The notes beneath the pieces were generated by a model. The model did no database searches, was not told the origin of the DNA, and worked only from the letters and a program-made list of their open reading frames with translations. A stretch of 64,000 nt of DNA, from positions 62,001 through 126,000 of the forward strand of contig NZ_JACLAX010000002.1 in assembly GCF_014230355.1 (NCBI RefSeq), read 5' to 3'. This DNA is from Novosphingobium piscinae (GTDB lineage: Bacteria > Pseudomonadota > Alphaproteobacteria > Sphingomonadales > Sphingomonadaceae). Shown here piece after piece: positions 8,654 through 17,152 of this stretch; position 1 is the first letter of the stretch; every line of letters begins with the position of its first letter. The translations under genes and the position numbers were made by a program.

Positions 8654-10291
8654 ATGAACGAATTCTCCCCTCTCAGCCCCGCGCCCACGCCATCCGGCAC
8701 CACCGCCTGGTGGCGTGGTGCGGCGATCTATCAGATCTATCCGCGTTCCTTCCGGGATTCGAACGGGGACGGCATTGGCGACTTGCCAGGCATCACCGCC
8801 GGGCTCGACCACATCGCCGCACTCGGCGTCGATGCGATCTGGATCTCGCCGTTCTTCACCTCGCCGATGAGGGATTTCGGCTACGACGTGGCCGATTACT
8901 GCGATGTCGACCCGATCTTCGGCACCCTGGCCGATTTCGACGCGCTGGTCGCCCGCGCCCATGCGCTCGGACTGCGGGTGATCGTCGATCAGGTCTATGC
9001 CCATACGTCGGATCGCCACCCCTGGTTCAGCGAGAGCCGGGCCGACCGGACCAATCCGCGGGCCGACTGGTACGTCTGGGCCGATCCGAAGCCCGATGGT
9101 ACCCCGCCGTGCAACTGGCAGTCGGTGTTCGGCGGTCCGGCCTGGACCTGGGATGCGCGGCGCGGCCAGTATTACCTGCACAACTTCCTGGCGCAGCAAC
9201 CCCAGCTCAATGGCCACAATCCGGCGGTCCAGCAGGCCCTGCTCGAGGTCGCGCGGTTCTGGCTCGAGCGCGGGGTCGATGGTTTCCGCATCGATGCCCT
9301 CAACTTCGCGATGCACGACCCGGCGCTGCGCGACAACCCGCCTGCGCCGGCCAGCGGGCAGGTGCGGACCCGCCCGTTCGACTTCCAGCGGCGGCTCTAC
9401 AACCAGTCGCATCCCGACATCGTCGGCTTCATCGAACGGTTGCGCGCCTTGCACGATCGCTATCCGGGCACCTTCTCGGTGGCGGAGGTCGGGGGCGAGG
9501 ACGCCGAGCGCGAGATGAAGCTGTTCACCGCCGGCCCGCGTCGGCTGGACAGCGCCTATGGTTTCGATTTTCTCTATGCCGAGCGGTTGACCCCGGCACT
9601 CATTTCCGCCGCGCTCGAGGCGTGGCCCGACGACGCCGGGACCGGCTGGCCCAGCTGGGCCTTCGAGAACCATGACGCACCCCGCGCTCTGTCGCGGTGG
9701 TGCGCCCCGGCCGAGCGTGAGGCCTTCGCCCGGCTGAAGGCGCTGGTCCTGATCGCCCTGCGCGGCAACATCATCCTCTACCAGGGCGAGGAACTCGGGC
9801 TGGTGCAGGACGAGATTCCGTTCGATCTGCTGCAGGACCCCGAGGCAATCGCCAACTGGCCGCTGACCCTGTCGCGCGATGGCGTGCGGACCCCGCTGCC
9901 GTGGATCGCCCAGGCCGAGCACGGGGGCTTTACCGAGGGAACGCCGTGGCTGCCATTGGGCGCCGAGAATCTCGCGCGGGCGATCGACCGGCAAACGGCG
10001 GATCCCGCCTCATTGCTCGCCTTCACCCGGAAGGCGCTGGCCCTGCGCCGGGCCCATCCCGCCCTGCGCCATGGCCGCTGCGAGGTGGTCCTGGCCGATG
10101 CGCAGCGCCTGGTGCTCCGCCGCCAGGCGGAAGCACAATCGATTGTTGCCGTGTTCAACCTTTCTGCGGTAACGGTCGACTGGCCCGGCCGGGAGCTTGG
10201 CACGGGAGAGATAGTGTTCGCCGCCAACGGGGCGGTACCGGGGCACCTGCCACCCTTTGGCGCCCTGCTGCTCAGGGAGACCGCATCGTGA
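8654..10291 (+). CDS. GH13 alpha-glucosidase (oligo-1,6-glucosidase/alpha-glucosidase type)
   Basis: The protein has 545 residues from ATG 8654; GTG 8642 would add four. There is no signal peptide, so it is probably cytoplasmic. The start WWRGAAIYQIYPRSF followed by DSNGDGIGDLPGI is the hallmark of the GH13 alpha-glucosidase subgroup, where the QIYPRSF and GDGIGD loops shape a pocket for the non-reducing end. Catalytic residues are Asp214 (GFRID), Glu278 (VAEVGGE) and Asp341 (FENHDAPR). It should release glucose from maltose or maltodextrins carried in by the MFS transporter. The stop codon overlaps the GTG start of the GH97 gene (GTGA), which indicates translational coupling. Confidence 0.92.
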   Translation: MNEFSPLSPAPTPSGTTAWWRGAAIYQIYPRSFRDSNGDGIGDLPGITAGLDHIAALGVDAIWISPFFTSPMRDFGYDVADYCDVDPIFGTLADFDALVARAHALGLRVIVDQVYAHTSDRHPWFSESRADRTNPRADWYVWADPKPDGTPPCNWQSVFGGPAWTWDARRGQYYLHNFLAQQPQLNGHNPAVQQALLEVARFWLERGVDGFRIDALNFAMHDPALRDNPPAPASGQVRTRPFDFQRRLYNQSHPDIVGFIERLRALHDRYPGTFSVAEVGGEDAEREMKLFTAGPRRLDSAYGFDFLYAERLTPALISAALEAWPDDAGTGWPSWAFENHDAPRALSRWCAPAEREAFARLKALVLIALRGNIILYQGEELGLVQDEIPFDLLQDPEAIANWPLTLSRDGVRTPLPWIAQAEHGGFTEGTPWLPLGAENLARAIDRQTADPASLLAFTRKALALRRAHPALRHGRCEVVLADAQRLVLRRQAEAQSIVAVFNLSAVTVDWPGRELGTGEIVFAANGAVPGHLPPFGALLLRETAS

Positions 10292-12342
10292 CGCTTCGCC
10301 TGTTCAGGTCGCTGCTGGCCTTTCTCTGCCTGCTGCTGTTGCCGCCTGCGGCTGCGGTGGCACAGGCCCCTGTCGTCACCGCGACCTCGCCCGATGGGGC
10401 GCTGGTGCTGACCGTGACCACCGATCAGGACGCGCGGGCAGTCTGGTCGCTGACCCGGCAGGGCAAGCCGCTGATCGGTACGTCGGGGCTGGGCTTCATC
10501 CTCACCGACGGCCTCAACATGGTGCGCGGGTGGACCCTGCTGGGCAGCGAAACCGCAGCTGTCGACCAGACCTGGGAGCAGCCTTGGGGCGAGCGGCGTT
10601 TCGTGCGCGACCACCACCGTGAACTGCTGGTCCGTTTCCGCCAGGCCGACAACCAGGGCGGCCGGCTGATGAACGTGCGGTTCCGGCTGTTCGATGACGG
10701 CATCGGCTTCCGCTACGAACTGCCGCTGCAACCGGGGCTGCAGACCGCCCGCATTGCGGACGAACTGAGCGAGTTCGCCATTGTGCCCAGGGGCACGGCG
10801 TGGTGGGTCACCGGGCTGGAGTGGAACCGCGAGGAGCAGGTCTATCAGCGCAGCCCGATCGACGCTGTGGCCACGGCACAAACGCCGCTGACCATGCGTC
10901 TGGACGACGGCACCCATCTGGCTTTCCATGAGGCTGCGCTGGTCGATTATGCCGGGATGTACCTCAAGCGGATCGAGGGGCAGACCTTCCGCAGCACCCT
11001 GGCGCCGTCCTCGCAGGGGGCGCGGGTGGTGCGCGAGCTGCCCTTTGCCACGCCCTGGCGCACCGTGCGGATCGCCGGGAATGCGGCTGGACTGGTGGAG
11101 AGCGATCTGGAGCTGAACCTCAACGAACCCAACCGCATCGGCGATGTCAGCTGGTTCAAGCCGATGAAGTACATCGGCATCTGGTGGGGCATGATCCGCG
11201 GTGACTGGACCTGGGCGGAAGGCCCCCGGCACGGTGCCACCACCGAGCGGGCCAAGGCCTACATCGACTTTGCCGCCCGCAACGGCTTCGGCGGCCTGCT
11301 GATCGAGGGGTGGAACAAGGGCTGGAACGGCGACTGGCTCGGCCACGGCGATGCATTCCGTTTCTTCGAGGCGACGCCGGACTTCGACCTCAAGGCGGTG
11401 ACCGACTATGCCCGCCAGAAGGGCGTGCAGCTGATCGGACATCATGAGACCGGCGGCGACATCGCCAACTACGAAGCCCAGCTCGAGGCGGCGATGGCGC
11501 TGTATCAGGCGCGCGGGGTCCCGGCGGTCAAGACCGGCTACGTCGCCCATATCGGCGGGATCGTCGCCCCGGGAGAGCGGCCCGGCGAGACGCGGATGGA
11601 GTATCACGAGGGCCAGCGGATGGTGCAGCACCACCTCAAGGTGGTGGAAACCGCGGCGCGCTACCGCATCGCGGTCAATCCGCACGAACCGGTCAAGGAT
11701 ACCGGGCTGCGCCGCACCTGGCCCAACTGGGTGGCGCGCGAAGGCGCACGCGGGATGGAGTACAACGCCTGGGGACAGTTCGCCAACGGGCCGGACCATG
11801 AGCCGACCCTGGTCTATACCCGGATGCTGTCTGGCCCGATGGACTTCACGCCCGGCGTGCTCAGCCTCGAAGGGCACGACCACGCGCCGCTCGCCTCGAC
11901 GCTGGCCAAGCAGCTCGGGCTCTATCTGGCGCTCTACTCGCCGATCCAGATGGCGGCCGACTTCATCGAGAACCTCGCCGCCCATCCGCGCGAGCTGGCC
12001 TTCATCCGCCAGGTCCCGGCCGACTGGGCGGAAAGCCACCTGATCGCCGGCGAGGTTGGCGACTATGCGATCTTCGCCCGCAAGGATCGCCGCAGCGCCG
12101 ACTGGTACGTCGGCGGGGTCAACGATGCCACGGCGCGAACGGTGGACCTGGCGCTCGATGTCCTCGAGGCCGGCAAGACCTACACCGCGACGATCTACAA
12201 GGACGGGGAAGGGGCAACCTATCTCACCGATGCGCGGCATCGCATCGCCTATGAGACGCGCACGGTGCGTAAGGGCGACCGCATCGCGGTGGCACTGGCT
12301 CCCGGGGGCGGCGTGGCGATCCGGCTGGCGCCGACCCGCTAG
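10288..12342 (+). CDS. GH97 alpha-glucosidase, SusB-like inverting type
   Basis: The protein has 684 residues. GTG 10288 was chosen because it follows GGGAG, overlaps the previous stop and starts a signal peptide (LLAFLCLLLLPPAAAVAQ). GH97 has an N-terminal beta-sandwich, a barrel and a C-terminal beta domain. The glutamates of the inverting group (numbered E391, E439, E508 and E532 in Bacteroides SusB) have motif equivalents here: E340 in LIEGWN, E387 in HHETGGD, E467 in PHEPVKDTG and E491 in GMEYNAW. The 24-residue spacing of the last two equals that of SusB. It probably works in the periplasm, splitting malto-oligosaccharides to glucose by inversion with calcium help. It is the last gene of the locus before a convergent gene. 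Confidence 0.93.
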   Translation: MTLRLFRSLLAFLCLLLLPPAAAVAQAPVVTATSPDGALVLTVTTDQDARAVWSLTRQGKPLIGTSGLGFILTDGLNMVRGWTLLGSETAAVDQTWEQPWGERRFVRDHHRELLVRFRQADNQGGRLMNVRFRLFDDGIGFRYELPLQPGLQTARIADELSEFAIVPRGTAWWVTGLEWNREEQVYQRSPIDAVATAQTPLTMRLDDGTHLAFHEAALVDYAGMYLKRIEGQTFRSTLAPSSQGARVVRELPFATPWRTVRIAGNAAGLVESDLELNLNEPNRIGDVSWFKPMKYIGIWWGMIRGDWTWAEGPRHGATTERAKAYIDFAARNGFGGLLIEGWNKGWNGDWLGHGDAFRFFEATPDFDLKAVTDYARQKGVQLIGHHETGGDIANYEAQLEAAMALYQARGVPAVKTGYVAHIGGIVAPGERPGETRMEYHEGQRMVQHHLKVVETAARYRIAVNPHEPVKDTGLRRTWPNWVAREGARGMEYNAWGQFANGPDHEPTLVYTRMLSGPMDFTPGVLSLEGHDHAPLASTLAKQLGLYLALYSPIQMAADFIENLAAHPRELAFIRQVPADWAESHLIAGEVGDYAIFARKDRRSADWYVGGVNDATARTVDLALDVLEAGKTYTATIYKDGEGATYLTDARHRIAYETRTVRKGDRIAVALAPGGGVAIRLAPTR

Positions 12343-12401
12343 CCGGCCGGAGCGTCGGGACGACGCCGTCGCCCTGGGCCCGCCGCGCCACCGGCGGCGG
12401 C

Positions 12402-12496
12402 CATAAAGTTATTTAAAACATATATTTATACGGACATGACAACAAGGAACTGAAGCTTGGTGTCCGACCGCCAGCCACGATCGGGCTGGCCGGTCG
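12402..12496. other. AT-rich tract and hairpin between convergent GH97 and hlyD genes
   Basis: About 40 bases near 12402-12440 are almost all A/T (with TTATTTAAAACATATATTTA), which stands out in this GC-rich window. At 12465-12496 the arms CGACCGCCAGCC and GGCTGGCCGGTCG form a long hairpin with one bulged base. On the minus strand the hairpin comes first and the T-rich stretch later, so it could end hlyD transcription. The distance to the T-run is larger than in a classic terminator. Confidence 0.35.
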
Positions 12497-12515
12497 TTCA
12501 GGCCCCACCCCGGGG

Positions 12516-13922
12516 CTATTCGCGGAAGGCCTCGTCCTTGATCCGGATCAGCGGCCCGAGGATGTAGTTGAGGATGGTCTGATCGCCCGAGCGGATCGCC
12601 ACCTCGCCGGTCATGCCCGGCACGACGGGCTTGCCCGGGCCGAAGCTGGTAGTCGCCGCCTTCAGCCGCACGCGGTAGTAGAGCCCGCCGCGCGGGTCCT
12701 GGATCGCGTCCGGCGAAATCTCAACCACTTTCGCATCAAGTGCACCATATACAGTTGAATCATAGGCAGAAATCTTGACCTTGGCTGGCAATCCCGGCCA
12801 GATGTCGCCGCGGTCCTTGGGGGCGACGCGGGCCTCGATCGTGACGGTGTTGGCAATCGGGACGATTTCCGCCACCGGCTCGCCGCCCCGGATCACCCCG
12901 CCCAGGGTCTGGACGTTGAGCCGGTTTATGATCCCGTCGACCGGGGCGCGGATCTCCTCGCGGGTCACCCGGTCGGCCACGGCGGTATACTGTTCGTCGG
13001 CCTTGGCCAGATCGAGCCGCAACGCGGCGGCCTGGGCCTTGGCCTGCTCCATCATCCGGGTCCAGATCTCGCCCCGTCGCGCGGCGCTTTCGCTGACCCC
13101 GGCGGAGGACTGGGGAATCTGGTTCTCGACATCGGCAATGCGGGTGCGCAGCGACAGCAGCGCGGCGCGCTTGTCGAGCACTTCGCGTTCGGAGATCGCC
13201 TCCTCGGCATAGGCACGCTCGAGCTTGCCGAGCTGATCCATGGCGAGGCGTTCCTCGCTGCGCAGGTTGCCGAGCCGTGCGCGCAGCAGGCTCACCTCGG
13301 CCACGCGGGCACGGGCCTGTTCGTTGATGATCCCGGTCTGCTGCATGCGCTGGGCGCGGCGGGAGTTGAACAGCGCCACCTCGCTGGCGGCGATGTCCGG
13401 GGCCTGCCGCGCGAGCTCCTCGGGCGGCATGAAGGTCAGCGAGCCGGCGATCTCGGCTTCGAGCCGGGCCAGCATGATGCGCTTGGCGACCACGTCGGTC
13501 CGCGCGTTCTCCATCGCCGCGCCGGTGTAGGCGTTGGCGATCCGCAGCATTACCTGGCCCTTGAACACGCGCTGGCCTTCCTGGACGAGGATCTCCTTCA
13601 CGATCCCGCCTTCAAGGTGCTGGACCAGCTGGTTCTGGGTGGACGGGATGACCTTGCCGGTACCGCGGGTGACCTTGTCGACCGTGAAGATCGCCGCCCA
13701 GGCGATCAGCAGGGCGAAGACGATCGCCAGCAGCCGGGTCAGCCGGGCCGGATGCTCCAGCGCCGGGCGGCCGCTCCACGGCGTCATCGCCCCGATCGGG
13801 TTGCTCGGCAGCGGCATGGCCCCGGCCAGCGCGGCGCTCGCTTCACCGGGGTGCAGGTCCTCGAGCAGGCTGGCACCGCCGAACTTGCGGATGATGGCGT
13901 CACGTAGGCGCGGGAAATCCAT
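12516..13922 (-). CDS. HlyD-family type I secretion periplasmic adaptor
   Basis: The protein has 468 residues, near the usual size. A cytoplasmic stretch of about 60 residues precedes one membrane segment (residues 63-81, LLAIVFALLIAWAAIFTVDK). Then come the lipoyl/barrel-sandwich part (GTGKVIPSTQNQLVQHLEGG, VQEGQRVFKGQ), a long alpha-helical hairpin rich in Glu, Arg and Ala, and the C-terminal EIRAPVDGIINRLNVQTLGG and VVPGMTGEVAIRSG motifs of the T1SS adaptors. It should bridge the inner-membrane ABC exporter and the TolC-like channel. It is divergent from the exporter gene across a 147-nt gap. All other parts of the system and the giant substrate follow on the plus strand, so the assignment to this exporter is strong. 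Confidence 0.95.
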   Translation of the reverse strand: MDFPRLRDAIIRKFGGASLLEDLHPGEASAALAGAMPLPSNPIGAMTPWSGRPALEHPARLTRLLAIVFALLIAWAAIFTVDKVTRGTGKVIPSTQNQLVQHLEGGIVKEILVQEGQRVFKGQVMLRIANAYTGAAMENARTDVVAKRIMLARLEAEIAGSLTFMPPEELARQAPDIAASEVALFNSRRAQRMQQTGIINEQARARVAEVSLLRARLGNLRSEERLAMDQLGKLERAYAEEAISEREVLDKRAALLSLRTRIADVENQIPQSSAGVSESAARRGEIWTRMMEQAKAQAAALRLDLAKADEQYTAVADRVTREEIRAPVDGIINRLNVQTLGGVIRGGEPVAEIVPIANTVTIEARVAPKDRGDIWPGLPAKVKISAYDSTVYGALDAKVVEISPDAIQDPRGGLYYRVRLKAATTSFGPGKPVVPGMTGEVAIRSGDQTILNYILGPLIRIKDEAFRE

Positions 13923-14069
13923 GTGCGAAATCCAATTGTCTGGGCCTGATTTACCCGCCGTTATCCATGATCATCGTTAGCAGGTTCTTAAGAGGATCTG
14001 CCTAGACAGGGTTTACGGCACGTTTCCCATGATGGTGCCATTAAACGTCCCGAACACCGGGGGTAATGG

Positions 14070-16319
14070 ATGGTACGCATGCAATTGGCCGAGGCCGGAC
14101 GTCAAAGTCTGCTCGGCCATCTCCTCGACAAGGCGCGCTCGCGCGGCGCCGCAGCCCGGCCGGACGACAGCGTTCCGGCCCTGTGCGCGCCGTTGCCGAT
14201 GCTCGACGCCCTGGTGCTGCTGAGCGGCGCACGGGGAATTGCGACCAGCGCCGGCCAGCTGGCGGTGGCCCTGCCGGCCACCGAGGGCAACCTGTCTCCC
14301 CGTTTCGCCCCCCTCGCGCTCGCGCGCGTCGGCCTGGAGGCGCAATGGCGCCCGCTGGGCCGCAAGCAACCCGAAACCGCCGATCTGCCGCTGCTGGCGC
14401 CGCTGGCGACCGGCGGGGCGGTCCTGATCCAGCGGGTCGCCGCGGACGGCGCCGTGACCGTCCGCGACGCTGACGGCGACCGGGTGCTGTCGTGGTCATT
14501 GCTGCAACCGCTGCTTGCCGGCGAGGCTCTTCACACCGGGCCGCTCGATCCGGTCAACGGCGCGACCCAGGGCCAGCAGCGCGAGCTGATCCGCCGCAAC
14601 CCCCGGCTCTGGCTGCTGGCCGCCTATTTCGGCGAGCGCCGCGTGATGAGCCGCATGCTGCTGGCGGCCGCACTGCTCAACCTCTGCGCGCTGACCATTC
14701 CCCTCTACATGCGCGCGATCTACGACCGGGTGATCCCCAACCTGGCCATCGAGAGCCTCTGGGCCCTGTCGGCCGGGGCCGTGGTGGTGCTGGTGTTCGA
14801 ACTCCTGCTCAAGAAGCTCAAGAACGCCTTCGTCGACGGCGTTGGGGCCCAGGTCGGGCAGGCGGTCCAGCATCGCGCGGTCACCTCGGTGCTGCGCGCG
14901 CGAGAACAGTCGAGCCACCAGGGTTTCGGCGCCATGCTCACCGCGCTGCGCGATATCGAGGCGCTGACCCTGCTGATCCCCCAGGGCATTGCCACTTTCC
15001 TGATCGACCTGCCTTTCACCGTCCTGTTCTTCTGCCTGATCGGCGCGATCGGCGGGCTCACCGTGCTGGGGCCGGTGGTCGGCGCGATCGGTCTGCTCGG
15101 GTTCGGCGCGGTCGCCAACTTCGCCCTGCGCCTCGCCAGCCGCCGCACCAGCAAGCTCGTCCAGGCGCGCAGCGACCTGATCGGCGAGATGACCGAGGGC
15201 TGGAGCACGATCAAGGCCAACGGCGCCGAGGGCCTGTTCGAGGGTCGCTGGGACGTGATCTCGGACCATCTCGCGCAGGGCAACCGACAGGTCCGCCACT
15301 GGAACGAACTGCCGGCGTCCATTTCCGGGCTGCTGATGCAGCTGGTTACGGTGATGGTCGTGATCATCAGCGTGTTTCAGATCAAGGCCGGCGTGATGAC
15401 CACCGGGGCGCTCATTGCGGTGGTCATGCTGACCAGCCGGGCGATGGTGCCGATCGCCGCGACGGTGTCGATCGTTGCCCGGCTCTACCAGAGCGGACCG
15501 CAGTTCGCCTCGCTCGCGGCGATCCTCCAGGCCGAACCCGAGCGCGACACCAGCGATCCGGCGATCAGCCAGGGCCGCATCCGCGGCGAGATCCGCGCCG
15601 CCGGCCTGAGCTATACTTTCAAGGGGGCGGCCGAGCCGAGCCTGCGCGACATCGCGTTCCGCATCGAGCCGGGCGAGAAGATCGCCCTGATCGGCAAGTC
15701 CGGTTCGGGCAAGTCCACCCTGCTGCGGGCGATCGCCGGGCTCCTGCCCGACAAGGACGGCACGCTGACCGTGGACGGCCATGCCATCGAACGCTTCGCC
15801 GTGCCCCACCTGCGCCAGAACATCGTGTTCAGCGCGCAGGACGCGACCATTTTTGACGGATCGCTGTGGCACAACATCCTGCTCGGCATGGCCGAGCCGG
15901 ACGAGGCCGTGGTCGACCGCGCGATCCGCTGCTCGGGGCTCGACAGCTTCGTCGCCCGCACGGTGGAGGGCTACATGCGCAAGGCCGGGCCACGCGGCGC
16001 CGCGCTCTCGGGCGGGCAGCGCCAGTCGCTGCTGCTGGCCCGGGCGCTGATCCGCAATCCGGCGGTGCTGCTGCTCGACGAGCCGACCGCCTCGCTTGAC
16101 GTGTCCAGCGAGCTCAACGTGATCAAGGGGCTGCGCGAAGCCAGCCGCGACTGCACGCTGGTGGTCGCGACGCACCGGCTGGCCCTGCTCGACCTGGTCG
16201 ACCGGGTCATCTGGCTCGACGAGGGACGGATCATCGCCGACCGGCCCAAGGCCGAGGTCCTGGCCAAGCTGGCCGGCCAGAGCGCCGCGGCGCAGTCCAA
16301 CCCGCGGGCCGCCGCATGA
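14070..16319 (+). CDS. Type I secretion ABC transporter, LapB/HlyB-like permease-ATPase
   Basis: The protein has 749 residues. An N-terminal C39-peptidase-like region (about 1-150) comes first; I do not see a catalytic Cys-His arrangement there, so it is probably the non-proteolytic type that docks RTX substrates. Six membrane helices span about 190-460 (for instance MLLAAALLNLCALTIPLYM). The nucleotide-binding domain has Walker A GKSGSGKST (from residue 542), signature LSGGQRQ (646-652), Walker B VLLLDEP and a switch His in VVATHRL. It would power export of the giant RTX protein in one step across both membranes. The following motB-like gene starts about 60 nt downstream. The ATG at 14079 is a possible alternative start. 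Confidence 0.95.
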   Translation: MVRMQLAEAGRQSLLGHLLDKARSRGAAARPDDSVPALCAPLPMLDALVLLSGARGIATSAGQLAVALPATEGNLSPRFAPLALARVGLEAQWRPLGRKQPETADLPLLAPLATGGAVLIQRVAADGAVTVRDADGDRVLSWSLLQPLLAGEALHTGPLDPVNGATQGQQRELIRRNPRLWLLAAYFGERRVMSRMLLAAALLNLCALTIPLYMRAIYDRVIPNLAIESLWALSAGAVVVLVFELLLKKLKNAFVDGVGAQVGQAVQHRAVTSVLRAREQSSHQGFGAMLTALRDIEALTLLIPQGIATFLIDLPFTVLFFCLIGAIGGLTVLGPVVGAIGLLGFGAVANFALRLASRRTSKLVQARSDLIGEMTEGWSTIKANGAEGLFEGRWDVISDHLAQGNRQVRHWNELPASISGLLMQLVTVMVVIISVFQIKAGVMTTGALIAVVMLTSRAMVPIAATVSIVARLYQSGPQFASLAAILQAEPERDTSDPAISQGRIRGEIRAAGLSYTFKGAAEPSLRDIAFRIEPGEKIALIGKSGSGKSTLLRAIAGLLPDKDGTLTVDGHAIERFAVPHLRQNIVFSAQDATIFDGSLWHNILLGMAEPDEAVVDRAIRCSGLDSFVARTVEGYMRKAGPRGAALSGGQRQSLLLARALIRNPAVLLLDEPTASLDVSSELNVIKGLREASRDCTLVVATHRLALLDLVDRVIWLDEGRIIADRPKAEVLAKLAGQSAAAQSNPRAAA

Positions 16320-16379
16320 CCGCGCGGCTCGCCATCCTGATCCGGCGCCGGCTTGCTGCCCGCGCCATTTGCCTGGGAG

Positions 16380-17123
16380 ATGCACGTGGCAGGGGCTAGC
16401 GCCGACGGCGAAGTCAACCACTGGCCGGCCTTCGTGGACGTGCTCACCACCGTCATCATGGTGGTGACCTTCCTGCTCGTCATCATGAGCGCGGCCGTCA
16501 TGCAGCTGTCGCAGCGGGTGATCCAGAACTTCAAGCAGCAGATCATCGCCGAGCAACAGCGCAAGGCGCAGGGTGCGAGCGGCGGCAAGATCACCGCGGG
16601 CGCGTCGGAGGGCCAGCAGAACAATCGGCTTCAATCACCTGCTGAAGCAGAATCAGGAACTTCGGTGTCCGAATTGGGAGCGATTCTCAAATCAGAAACC
16701 GTGACCAACGGGGTCGATCGGCTGACCATTCGCACCCGCGACACGAAAGACACGCTGGCCCTGCAGATCAAGGCGGTGGAGCAGCCGGACGCGAGCAAGG
16801 GGGTCGAGGTCAAGACTGCCGACACCCTGCTCAAGATCGGCTTCGCCCCGACGGCGACGACCTATGACGACGAGAACTCGGGCAAGGTCATCGGCTTCCT
16901 GCGCGGCAAGGTGACCCCCGGAACCAAGTACGAGATCTGGGCCTTCACGCCGCAGACGCGCTCGGTCACCGAGGCGCAGCGGCTGGGCTTCTACCGCGCG
17001 GCGATGACCCGCAACCTGCTGATCAAGGCAGGGATCGCGCCCGCCGACATTCTGACCCAGGTCCGCGTGACCGATCCCAAGGCGGCAGACGGACACATGG
17101 TCCGCGTCGTGATCAAACCCTGA
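16380..17123 (+). CDS. MotB/OmpA-like single-span membrane protein of the secretion locus
   Basis: The protein has 247 residues from ATG 16380. GTG 16386 has the better ribosome spacing (GGGAG) and would give 245. After a short N-terminus, one membrane helix (about 15-40) contains an Asp at its start (WPAFVDVLTTVIMVVTF, D20), the place of the proton-binding Asp of MotB. A linker rich in Gln and Glu follows. The C-terminal half looks like an OmpA/MotB domain (KYEIWAFTPQTR, then RLGFYRAAMTRNLLIKAGI), although the usual TDxxGxxxxN peptidoglycan motif is not clear. It is followed 29 nt later by a MotA/TolQ-like gene. The pair should form a proton channel anchored to the wall. The analogue is Salmonella SiiA, partner of SiiB in export of the giant adhesin SiiE. 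The domain call is moderately sure; the role is inferred. Confidence 0.72.
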   Translation: MHVAGASADGEVNHWPAFVDVLTTVIMVVTFLLVIMSAAVMQLSQRVIQNFKQQIIAEQQRKAQGASGGKITAGASEGQQNNRLQSPAEAESGTSVSELGAILKSETVTNGVDRLTIRTRDTKDTLALQIKAVEQPDASKGVEVKTADTLLKIGFAPTATTYDDENSGKVIGFLRGKVTPGTKYEIWAFTPQTRSVTEAQRLGFYRAAMTRNLLIKAGIAPADILTQVRVTDPKAADGHMVRVVIKP

Positions 17124-17152
17124 CCGCATTGGAGCCCTGACGGGAAAAGGCC

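Noticed and set aside
14015..14045. A TGGCAC sequence on the minus strand near the divergent exporter/hlyD promoters, as a sigma-54 site.
   Set aside because: The -12 GC at the required distance is missing (GG instead).
16316..16399. A 27-codon frame whose ATG overlaps the exporter stop (ATGA).
   Set aside because: It ends inside the motB-like gene, is Arg/Ala-rich without structure, and the MotB frame explains the region better.
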